A DNA stretch of 64,000 nt from Theropithecus gelada (taxonomy: Eukaryota; Chordata; Mammalia; Primates; Cercopithecidae), in contig NC_037681.1 of the NCBI RefSeq assembly GCF_003255815.1, positions 82,502,985-82,566,984 of the forward strand. Direction: 5' to 3'. Below the pieces are notes generated by a model that saw nothing but the letters and a program-made list of their open reading frames with translations, did no database searches and was not told the DNA's origin. The stretch's first letter is position 1; the number at the start of each line of letters is the position of its first letter. Below, piece by piece: positions 15,501-27,500 of the stretch. A program made the translations under genes and the position numbers.

Positions 15501-18500
15501 AAATAACTTTGAGTTACAAGCTTACCTGGAACCATCACTAAGAGAGGCTTCCCTGATGACCACTGGCTGAACTTCCTTTAAATGTAATTTATCCTGGTAC
15601 ATTTTCTCTAATTTTGCCATAGTTTCTAGGTGGGCAGCCTTCAACTCTTCTACTTTCTTGAAATACTCCTCATTAGAGTGGTGAATACCAGGAAAGTTCA
15701 CAAAGTCCTCAGAGCTTATTGGTGCATGTTCATCCACCCCAGAAAAGCTGGTGTTCAAATCAGCCTGGTGGGGAGAAAACACCTGTTATATGGTGACTGG
15801 AGCTGAAAGACAAATTAAGCTGACACTGATCCAAAATGCTGCTTCCTAAAGAGTCCACCTAGTTAGGTTATACGTTAATTATGGGTTATGCATATAGAAT
15901 GAGTTACAGGTTATTTGTGTGTACATTTTCCCCAGTGATATTTTAAGAACAAGAGGGAGCAAGACCAAACTGTCAGAAAATAAATGTTATTTAATCCATT
16001 TGATAAAGGATGGTTAGATTCCCAGATCAACCAACAAAAGGTATAACAGGATAGAACCCAACAATTGTTTACAAAGTATTTCTATAAGGAGCCTCCTGAG
16101 TTGTAAGGTTTTTTTTGTTTTGTTTTGTTTTTTTGAGACAGAGTCTCGCTCTGTCGCTCAAGCTGGAGTGCAGTGGCGCGATCATGGCTCACTGCAAGTT
16201 CTGCCTCCACAGTTCACACCATTCTCCTGCCTCAGCCTCCCGAGTAGCTGGGAATACAGGCGCCCGCCACCGCACCTGGCTAATTTTGTGTATTTTTAGT
16301 AGAGATGGGGTTTCACTGTGTTAGCCAGGTTGGTCTCGATCTCCTGACCTCGTGATTCACCCGCCTCAGCCTCCCAAAGTGCTGGGATTACAGGCGTGAG
16401 CCACCGCGCCCGGCTTGAGTTGTAAGTCTTAACTGAGATGAAGAGGAACACAGTTCTTCCTGCTGCAAACCAGGCAACCACAGCCCAATGCTCTCCCTTC
16501 AGCTGCGCTTCTGAAGTGTGGCTCCAAGGACTGCCAGTGAGAGAAGGCAGGGAAATAGAGGGAATGGAGGCGGGGACAAAGTTCTCAGTGGCTCATCAAG
16601 GAGCCAGGGAGAAGCCCTCCTCACAGTGGGGCAAGACCTTGGGAGGGAGTAAGAGGACATGGGAGGGGGTAGGAGGGATTTTCAGGGTAGCTGCTCCTGT
16701 GGGCACAAAAGCAGTAGCTCCCATGGGTGACAGGGACTTTGGGATGACAACAAAGCAGAGAAGAAAAAATGGTGTAAATTATTCAACACACAGATCATGT
16801 TTAGAAGGGTCTGACTGGCCTTTCTCCCTCACTCCCTTTACATACCTTTCAGTTTTTTTTTTTTTTTTTTTTCTGAGACAGAGTCTCACTCTGTCACCCA
16901 GACTGGAGTGCAGTGGTGTGATCTCGGCTCACTGCAACCTCTGCCTTCTCCTGCCTCAGTCTCCCGAGTAGCTGGGATTACAGGTGCCCACCACCACGCC
17001 CAGTTAATTTTTGTATTTTAGTAGAGATGGGGTTTCACCATGTTGGCCAGGCTGGTCTCGAACTCCTGACCTCAGGTGATCCACTCACCTCAGCCTCTCA
17101 AAGTGCTGGGATTACAGGTGTGAGTCACCGTGCCCTACCCTTTCAGTTCTTTTAATTGAAGCAACTAAAGAGATAAAACCCCATTTTCTCTATAAATATA
17201 CAATTTTTATTATGTTTTCAGTTGAGAAACAGTTGAAATTATTTATGATACTATGCATAAAAGGCTGCCAACCACGGTTTTAAATTTAGCCTACTGTCTG
17301 GAACAGACGCAAAATGAAAAAATTTGCTACAGAAAATTATAGATCCAATCTGATAAGACTCTAGAAAATAAATCTGTTTAGCTTCTCTCAAAAGAAAAAT
17401 TCAGAAGAGTCAATTATAAATAGTAGTTATAGATGTGGTGTTTTTGTTTCCCATTGGAGGCTTCTCAGAAGATGTGGTGTTTTTTTAATGGGCTAAAATC
17501 AGTGTATAAGAGGACAATGTTGTACTATTTGGGGTAACTTAGAGAAAACAAATTTTAAAAAATCAGTCTTCAGGGGCCAGGCGCGGTAGCTCATGCCTGT
17601 AATCCCAGCACTTTGGGAGGCCGAGGCAGGTGGTTCATGAGGTCAGGAGATGGAGACCATCCTGGCTAACATAGTAAAACCTCATCTCCACTAAAAATAC
17701 AAAAAATCAGCTGGGCGTGGTGGCGGGCGCCTGTAGTCCCAGTTACTCGGGAGGCTGAGGCAGGAGAATGGCGTGAACCCGGGAGGCAGAGCTTGCAGTG
17801 AGCGAAGATCGTGCCACTGCACTCCAGCCTGGGGCAACAGAGCAAGACTCTGTCTCCAAAAAAAAAAAAGAAAATCAGTCTTCAATAGAACTTATATGTA
17901 GAAATTTGCTACTAACAACTCTATGAATCAGAACTGCTTTAAGTATGTCAAACAATTCAATTAAGAGAATTCTCTGATATCTTCTGCTGTTTCTGTATGT
18001 GTTTCTCACCATAAACTTCTTACCTGTAGGATGACTACTTTGTGAATTTCCTCATTCATTAAATATTTGGGGGCTATCCTGCAATCAGCTAGCTGCTAAA
18101 AGGTATGTCAGTTTTTTTAAACTCTACCTTTGAGGCCAGGTGCGGTGGCTGACACCTACAATCCCAGCACTTTGGGAGGCCGAGGCAGCCAGATCACTTG
18201 AGGTCAGGAGTTTGAGACCAGCCTGGCCAACATGGTGAACCCTGTCTCTACTAAAAATACAAAAATTAGCCGGGCATGGTGGCACGTGCCTGTAGTCCCA
18301 GCTACTCAGGAGGCTGAGGCAGGAGAGTCACTTGAACCCAGGAGGTGGAGGTTGCAGTGAGCCAAGATCGTACCACAGCATTCCAGTTTAGGTGACAGAG
18401 CAAGACTCCGTCTCACTTAAAACAAACAAACAAACAAAACTCTACCTTTGAGAAGTTTCCAGCTAGCTTAGGAAAGGACATGTATATAAATAATTGACAG

Positions 18501-21500
18501 ATGACTTAGAATGAGACAGAACACCTGATTCCTGCCCACAAGTTACTTCCAGCTAAGTAGGGAGACAGATGTACGTCACAATGTCAGATACTAAGAGACA
18601 GAGGCACAATTCACAGAAGTGAGTCAAACTAGTGACATATGGTTGGATGAGGACAAAGTTTGCCAGATCAGGGAGGCAGTGAAAAAGGAATAAATAAATC
18701 CGAGGCATAGTGCTAGAACATCCATCACCAGGAAACACGTGGATAAATATGTCTGGAGACCTGGTGAGAAGGCTGGGCTGGAGAGCAGATACAGGAGCCA
18801 CCAATCCACATAGAAGTAGCAGGTGCAGCCTTGGATATGGACAAGTCTGCCTGGAGGGAGTGTGGGCAACAAGAGATGAGAGGACCCGAGAATGGAGATG
18901 TTAGAGAACACCAACATTTAAATAAGCAGTGGAAGGAGGAGTAATAGGAGGTAGAAAGTGGCATGAGAGATACAAAGACCAACTGATAAGGGCCTTTGGA
19001 GCCTCTGATTGAGTATTCTGACACCACATCCGTAATTTTTCTCCTAAGCCATGAGAACACTCCAAACTAAAAGTTATTTAACTCTCACCCAACCCTTTCA
19101 CCTTTATAGGGTCATAAGGGGGCTGAAACCAGGTGACCGGTGACCAGGAGCCAGTCGTAGACAGGAAATGGAGGGAACTTTTGTTTGGCTTGAGTTTGGA
19201 AGATAGGGAAAGACTTCCTGGAGGAGGTGATATTTGAGATGAGTCATAAAGAATGGAGGCCAGGGTGGCAGCTCATGCCTGCAATCCCAGCACTTTGGGA
19301 GGCTGCAGTGGGAGGACTACTTGAGGTCAGGAGTTCCAGACCAGCCTGGGCAACAGAGGAAGACAATGTCTCCACAAATTTTTTTTTTTTTTTTTTTTTT
19401 TTATTAGCTGGATGTGGTGGCTGAGGCGGGAGGATCACTTGAGCCCAGGATGTTGAGACTGCAGTAAGCCGTGAGTGCACCACTGCCCTTGAGCCTGGGC
19501 GACAGAGTGAGACCTTGTCTCAAGAAAAAAGAAGGCTGGGCATGGTAGCTCACGCCTGTAATCCCAGCACTCTAAGAGGCCGAGGTGGGTGGCTCACTTG
19601 AGCTCAGGAGTTAAAGACCAGCCCGGCCAACATGGTGAAACTCCTTCTCTACTAAAAATACAAAAATTAGCCAGGCGTGGTGGTGTGTGCCTGCAGTCCC
19701 AGCTACTCAGGGGGCAGAGGGAGGAGAATAGCTTGAACCTGGGAGGCAGAGATTGCAGTGAGCTGAGATCGAGCCATTGCACTACAGCCTGGGCGACCAA
19801 GCGAGACTCTGTCTCAAAAAAAAAAAAAAAAAAGAAGAATGGAGAAATCTATAGGATCACAGAGTGTTTATGGGAAAGAGGGGGGAAAGTACCCTAGACA
19901 AAGGAAATGGCATTAGCAAATGTGCAGGCTGGGGTTGGGGAGGCTGTGCATAGCAGAGGGCAAGGTGTACAGGGCTGCCAGATAAAAGGAGACGAAAACC
20001 CATAAAGCAGTTTTGGGAAGCAAACCTAGAAAGGGAGGTTAGGGCAAGCAAGAAGGGGTTTCCCTCTCCTGTCTACCACTGGCTCCTGATTACTGGTCAC
20101 CTCGTTTCAGCCCCCTTATGACCCTTCTAAGATGAAAGTGTTGGGTGGGAGTTAAATAACTTTTAGTTTGGAGTGTTCTCACAGCTTAGGAGAAAGATTT
20201 CAGATGTGATATCAGGATAATCAGTCAAGTCTGAGTTCTGCACTTAGCAATGTGATGTGGGCACGAACTTCTTGAACATCAGCTTTAAGATCCATAAAGT
20301 AGGTGTGCCAGGTTTTAAACTAGTGTCTCTCAGCTCCAATGCCACCCTTCTCGACTCTGCTTTGCAATGCCAGAGCTGGAACTCTGCAAACCACACTTCT
20401 GCTTTGCCAGTGCTCCTCATCAGACTCTGCCAAAAGTGGAGTTAGAGGGAGACACAAGGCTAGAGGAGAAAGAGGGGACTTACTCCTTCCTGTTAGCCCT
20501 CTGTCTGCTTCCTGTCTGCTTGTGTCAGCCCAGCAATGGTTCTTCATTTGGGCAGCAGCAATTCGTTTTAGTAGCAGTGTCTGAATCCAGTTTGCAGTTT
20601 GCGCTCGAAAAATCAACAGAATTGGCCAGGCGCAGTGGTTCACACCTGTAATCCCAGCACTTTGGGTCACTTGAGGTCAGGAATCCAAGGTCAATCTGGC
20701 CAACATGGTGAAACCCCAACTCTACTAAAAACACAACTTAGCCGGGTGTGGTGGTGTATGCCTATAATCCCAGCTACTCGGGAGGCTGAGGCAGGAGAAT
20801 CACTTGAACCCAGGAAGTGGAGGTTGCAGTGAGCCAAGATCGCACCACTGCACTCCAGCCTGGGCGACACAATGAGGCTCTGTCTCAAAAAAAAAAAAGA
20901 AAGAAAGAAAAATCCACAGAATTACTTCAAGGCCTTTGCACTTCCTGTTCCCTCTCCCTAGGATGCTTTTCCTCCAGATATCCACATGGCCCACTTGCTC
21001 ACTCCTTCAGGTCTTTATGTAAATGTTATCTTCTCAACAAGGTCTTCACTGACTCTCCTATTTATTTAAAATTACAACTCCTCCTAGGACTCACTGTCAG
21101 CCCCCTTGTCTGTCTTATTTTTCCCAGAAGTACTCATCACCACTGACGTTCTACGTATCTATACTTGATTGGGTATTACATGTCTGCCCCTAACAAAAAG
21201 TAAACATTACAAAGGCAAGAATTTGCCAGGCATGATGGCTCAGGCCTGTAATCCCAGCACTTTGGGAGGCTGGGGCAGGTGGATCGCTTGAGCCCAGGAG
21301 TTTCAGACCAGCCTGGGTAACATGTCAAGGCCTCATCTCTACAAAAAATACAAAAAATTAACTTGGTGAGGTAGTATGCACCTGTAGTCCTAGTTAGTTG
21401 GGGGACTGAGGCAGAAGGATCACCTGAGCCCAGGAGGTTGGGGTTGCAGTGAGCTATGATGGAGGCACTGCACTCCAGCCTGGGTAACAGTGTGACCCTG

Positions 21501-24500
21501 TCTCAAAAAAAACAAAACAAAAACAAAGGCAAGGATTTGTCTGCTTTGTTCAATGTTGTGTACCCAGTGTCTAGAAAAGTACCTGGCTAATGGCAGATGT
21601 TCAAGGGATATTTGCTGAATGAATGAATAAATGTACAGTAAAAAAAAAAAAAAATTCCACCATGGGAAGAGGGCAGTTACTCCCTCCCAAAAGAATGAAC
21701 CATGCAAAGAAATGCTGGCTGCTCTAAAGAGTTATATTCCACCAAGTATTAAGTAAAAGGCCTATGTTCCAAAAACTATAATTAAAACAGGGAGGGTATT
21801 CCAAAGAACTGTTTTTAAGCAAAAGAATCTATGTGCTCTCATTCATTCTTTTAGAATATCTCTTAAAAGTCTTATAGCAGTCATTTACACAAGAAGGATC
21901 AAATTTATTTGGACCTGGAAGAACCGTCTGAAAACCATATAGAAGAATGAGTAGCTTCTGAAAGATGCAGCAGGTCTGATAAATTATACTTATGTACTGG
22001 TTTTGCACTGGATTCATTCTGTTTTCAGCTTAATACTGTTAACACTAGCTGGAACTTTTCAGATAAACTGATCTCACACTGTTTAACCTAAAACAGATGA
22101 ATGGCTAGTAAATGACCTCCAATTCTAATTTAATCTTTAATTGTCTCCACTGAGAAAATATTTAGTATACAGAATAAGGGCCATAGACATTATTTTTCCA
22201 AAAGCCTAAAATAGCATCCTCTCCCTTTAATCAGCTTTTTGTGGAATGTTGTAAATGCGGCCACCAGATTAGAGGATAATCTTCCCTAGATTGGCTTGAC
22301 CCATTTAGATAATGAATCCTTCCAGCACCTGTTGCTTTATTAGTAATCAGCACCCATGAAGAACTGTTTGTGCTATAGCCCACATAGTTTCATCTGCAAT
22401 CTGTAATTTTTGAAAAAAATTTTTCACTGAATTTGTAAAGAATGACACAGATCTACATGTACTAACATGGGTAAACTCCCAATAAATAAGAAAAAAAGCA
22501 AGTTGCAGAACTATCTCCCTCTCTAGATATATGTATATTTATAGTATGTACTGTATATTAAAATATATGGAGGAGATAGAAAAACGGACAGAAGAATAGA
22601 ATACATATCAATTTTGAAACAGTGGCTACCATTAGGGAGGGAGTAGGTATTCATATTTTCTCTTTGGGGGAGAGCTATTAAAAGGGTCTAAGCCTCATAT
22701 GTAACATTTGATATTTTAAGAGAAGAATGTCACCCAGCGTGGTGGCATACACTTCTAATTCGAGCACTTTGGGAGGCCGAGGAGGGCGAATTGCTTGAGC
22801 CCAGGAGTTTGAGACCAGCTTGGGCAACATAGTGAGACCTCGTCTCTACAAGAAATAAAAATAAAAATAAAAAAAGTAGGCCAGGCATGGTGGCTCAAGC
22901 CTGTAATCACAGCACTTTGGGAGGTCAAGGCTGGTGAATCACTCGAGGTGAGGAGTTTGAGATCATCCTGGCCAACATGGTGAAACCCCGTCTCTACTAA
23001 AAATACAAAAATTAGCTAGGTCTGCTGGTGTGCACCTGTAGTCCTAGCTACTCAGGAGGCTGAGGCAGGAGAATCACTTGAACCCAGGAGGCACATGTCT
23101 CATTGAGCCGAGATTGTGCCACTGCACTCCAGCCTAGCGAGAGAGCAAGACTCTGTCTCAAAAAAAAAAAAAAAAAAAAAGAAAATGAAATCATATCCTT
23201 CACAGTCACATGGATGGAGCTGTAGGCCATAATCTTAAACAAATTAACACAGGAACAGAAAACCAAATATTGCATGTTCTCATAAGTGGCAGGTAAAACA
23301 GTGAGTACACATGAACATAAACACATAAACAAGGAAACAATAGACACTGCAAACTATCACAGGTGGGGAGGGAGGGAGGGTGGCATAGGTTGAAAAACTA
23401 CCTATTGGGTACCGTGCTCACTACCTGGATGCAATATACCCATGTAACAAACTTGCACATGCACCTCTGTATCTAAAATAACCGTTGAATTAAAAAATAT
23501 AGGCCGGGCACGGTGGCTCATGCCTATAATCCCAGCACTTTGGGAGGCTGAGGCAGGCGGATCACCTGAGGTCCGGAGCTCGAGACCAGCCTGACCAACA
23601 TGGAGAAACCCCATCTCTACTAAAAATACAAAATTAGCTGGGCATGGTGGCGCATGTCTGTAATCCCAGCTACTTGGGAGGCTGAGGCAGGAGAATCGCT
23701 TGAACCTGGGAGGTGGAGGTTGTGGTGATCCGAGATCACACCACTGCACTCCAGCCTGGGCAACAAGAGTGAAACTCCATCTCAAAAAAATATGTGTGTG
23801 TGTGTATATGTGTGTATATGTGTGTATGTATGTATATAGACAGTGGAGCCAGGCATAGTGGCTCACGCCTATAATCCCAGCACTTCTGGGAGGCCACGGC
23901 AGGTGGATCACTTGAGCCCAGGAGTTCAAGACCAGCCTGGGGAACATGGCAAAACTCTGTCTCTACAAAAAAATATAAAAATTAGCTGGGCATGGTGGCA
24001 TGCACCTTTAGTCCTAGCTACTTGGGAGGCTGAGGTGAGGAGATTGAGCCTGGGAGGTTGAGGCTGCAGCAACCTGTGACTGCACCAATGCATTCCAGCC
24101 CAGACAATAGAGTGAAACTCTGTTTCAAAAAATAATAATAAATAAACAAAAAGTGGAGTCAGAAGAAAAAAAATGGGTTATCTCCTATTTATTTTTAATC
24201 ATTATCTCCTATTTATTTTAATCAATGTTGGCTGTTCATTTCTTTCCCAACATTTCCCATGTTATAGTTATGTGTCTGTTCATTTTTTGTTTTTTGATAC
24301 AGAGTTTCGCTCTTGTTGCCCAGGCTGGAGTGCAATGGCGTGATCTCGGCTCACCACAACTTCCACCTTGGGTTCAAGTGATTCTCCTGCCTCAGCCTCC
24401 CAAGTAGCTGAGACTACAGGCATATGCCACCATGCCTGGCTAATTTTGTATTTTTAGTAGAGACGGGGTTTCTCCATGTTGGTCAGGCTGGCCTCGAACT

Positions 24501-27500
24501 CCCAACCTCTGGTGATCCGTTCACCTCGGCCTCCCAACAAGTGCTGGGATTACAGGCGTGAGCCACCACGCCCAGCCCTGTTTGTTTTTAATTGTCTAAT
24601 TTCCCTCACCAGACTGAAAATTCTGTGAGGATGTGAGCTATACACTGAATAGTTAATGACCAGCACTTAATAAATGTTCAATATTTGTTGAAAAGATAAG
24701 GTTGCCACATTAGGAGTGAGATTTTTTAATTTTTACTTATTTATTTTTTTGAGACGGAGTCTCGCTCTGTCGCCCAGGCTGGAGTGCAGTGGCCGGATCT
24801 CAGCTCACTGCAAGCTCTGCCTCCCGGGTTTACTCCAGTCTCCTGCCTCAGCCTCCTGAGTAGCTGGGACTACAGGCGCCCGCCACCTCGCCCGGCTAGT
24901 TTTTTGTATTTTTTAGTAGAGATGGGGTTTCACCGCATCTCTAGCCAGGATGGTCTTGATCTCCTGACCTTGTGATCCGCCCGTCTCGGCCTCCCAAAGT
25001 GCTGGGATTACAGGCTTGAGCCACCGCGCCCGGCTACTTTTTGTATTTTTAGTAGAAACTGGGTTTTGCCATGTTGGCCAGGCTGGTTTCAAACTCCTGA
25101 CGTCAAGTGATCTACCCGCCTTGGCCTCCCAAAGTGAGTGAGATTTTAATTGCGAATTACAGAACATTGCTTTACCTGTGTCATCATCAGCCATATAACA
25201 GGATATGTGGACCAACATCTCTGACTAAGTCTAGATTCAAGGAACAGGCATCAGTGCCCAATATGGGCACTGCAAGGGGGGATGCATGTGCATGCCAGAG
25301 CCGGGAGGGTGTATAGGGATGGTGCAGGGGTTGGGGGGGGTAGTGTGGGGTGCGATGAGTGGTCTGGCTTTGGCAAAACCAAAGAGCTGAAAGAGGCCTA
25401 TTGTGATGGGTGGTTCTCAAATCAATCTTGTGGGTTAGGTATAATATTTGACTTTACTACATTTTATAGATGATAAGGTTAAGGCAAATTAACCTTTAGA
25501 AATCAAGATGGAGACCCAAGCCAACCAGTGAAGAAATCAGAGCCTCTTTCCTGCCATTTTAATGCCTCTTCCCCAAGCCCTGTGTGCCTGGCTATCAGAC
25601 CCACTGTGGCAGCTTACCCAGCTTTACTTTTGGATCCCTCATGTGTGGTGGTCTCAGAACAGTATCAGATTCTTAAGACTTGGATTCCTTCTGTTTTTTG
25701 TAGGATCCTGTCCTTTCCATACTAGATTATTGTATAAACTGATCCCTCCTAAGGTAATAACAGTTTCTAATACAAATTTGCAGTTTAACAGGGCACTTTG
25801 GAAGCATATCTGCAACTTAGAAGTGACTGACTCCTTTCCCACAGCAAGCCAAAGTAGTTTAATCTTTGGGAAGGCACACAAATGACACTCCCACTGGCAT
25901 CTCATTTATATAGATTACTCTTTTATATAGATTGCTCTTTAGAGGAGACACACATTCTTTCATTTGGTTCTCATAGAGCTGAGATGGGAAAAAGAGACAA
26001 TTATTATGGTTATTTTACAGATAAGGAAACTGAGATTTAAGGAAAGTATGTCCTAACACCACCTAGGGAGTGGCAGGGAATGGATCCTAATACATAACTC
26101 TTAAATAGTTTTTCTCCATCACGCTGCCTTGTTGCCTACTGAAAATTGTGTTGAGGGGTAGTTTATAATGAACAAAATCAGTCCTAGCACTCTGATCCTG
26201 GTTCACATTCAGGGTCTCAGTCTACCTTACTCTGGATAACTTCAAGTTGTTTACTGGAGAAAGACTGGTCACAAAAGGTGTTGCTAAAGATGCTCTCATT
26301 AACAATTTTATGGTAGATTAAAGAGATTAGAATTCCAAAATATCCAGGGATTTCAATTAGTCCTCAATCATAAGTTTTGTGTCTGAGAAGCTTTGGACAC
26401 ATGGTATTAAGAAACTTTTTCTATCTGCAGATTGCTAGTTTAAATTCAAGATTCTTTTTTTTTTTTTTTTTTTTTTTGAGACTGGGTCTGAGATCTCAGC
26501 TCACTGCAACCCTCGCCTCCCAAATTCAAGCGATTCTCCTGCCTCACAGTCTTGCGAGTAACTGGGATTACAGGCGCGCATCACCATGCCCGGCTACATT
26601 TTGTATTTTTAGTAAAGACGGGGTTTCACCATGTTGGTCAGGCTGGTCTCGAACTCCTGACCTCGTAATCTGCCCGCCTCGGCCTCCCAAAGTGCTGCGA
26701 TTACAGGCACGAGCCACCGCGCCCAGCCAAGATTCCCATCTTTTAAGTGAATAGAGCAGATGGCAGACCCTGCCCTCCACCTGCTAGACTGGTGTCCACA
26801 ACAGATTTAACACTGAAAACTGATCAGTGAAAAGGCTGTCTCGCTGTACCCTAAAGAGCCGTTTAGGAAACACTGAAACCTCAGTGATTTGCTTATCTGT
26901 ATCCGTGTCTGATTTAGCCAGTGAACACGTGATGGTTTTAAACACGCCTCTCTCCAGCATTATGTTGAGATCCACTTATAACCAAGATCTTAAGGTAATA
27001 ACGAAACACACCTGACAGAACAGTTTTCCTCAAATTATAAAATCTATCTATCTATCCATCCATTCCCGAGATGCTAGAGAGTAAAGAGTAAAATTCTATA
27101 CTTTGCACTCGCCAGAAACAGAGTAACATAAATGTTGTCTAGGAAACTTTTACAACAGACTCTCTGGTGAAAATTAAAACACTTTTCAACGCCTCGATTT
27201 AAAGTATTTTTCGTGAGCGTAGAGAAGGGGCTGGGCCAGGACCACCAAGTAGGGAGTATGTGCACAGGGCCCCGCGTTTACCAGCCTGCCCTCAGCTGGG
27301 CGGGGATCCGGACAGCCCTCAGCCAGCACCCAGCCCGTGCGAGGTCCCAACCCACGTCCCGCCCCAGTATTACCGACGCCTCAGCTGGCTGCGCCACTTT
27401 CTCCTCCTCTTCGTCCTCCAAGATCGCCTCTGCTGCCGCCAGGGCCTGTAAGGGGTCTTCGCGTTCGTACTGGGCGACCCGCGCTCTAGTGATGGGATTT

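Noticed and set aside
16438..16971. 177-codon plus-strand frame
   Set aside because: Half comes from an Alu; the rest has no recognisable domain or exon signals.
18624..19060. Overlapping 97- and 111-codon minus frames
   Set aside because: They overlap in different frames, one runs into the inverted duplication, and no splice or family support exists.
23402..23947. 181-codon minus-strand frame
   Set aside because: Made of two Alus and a TG microsatellite (Tyr-Ile-His-Thr repeats).
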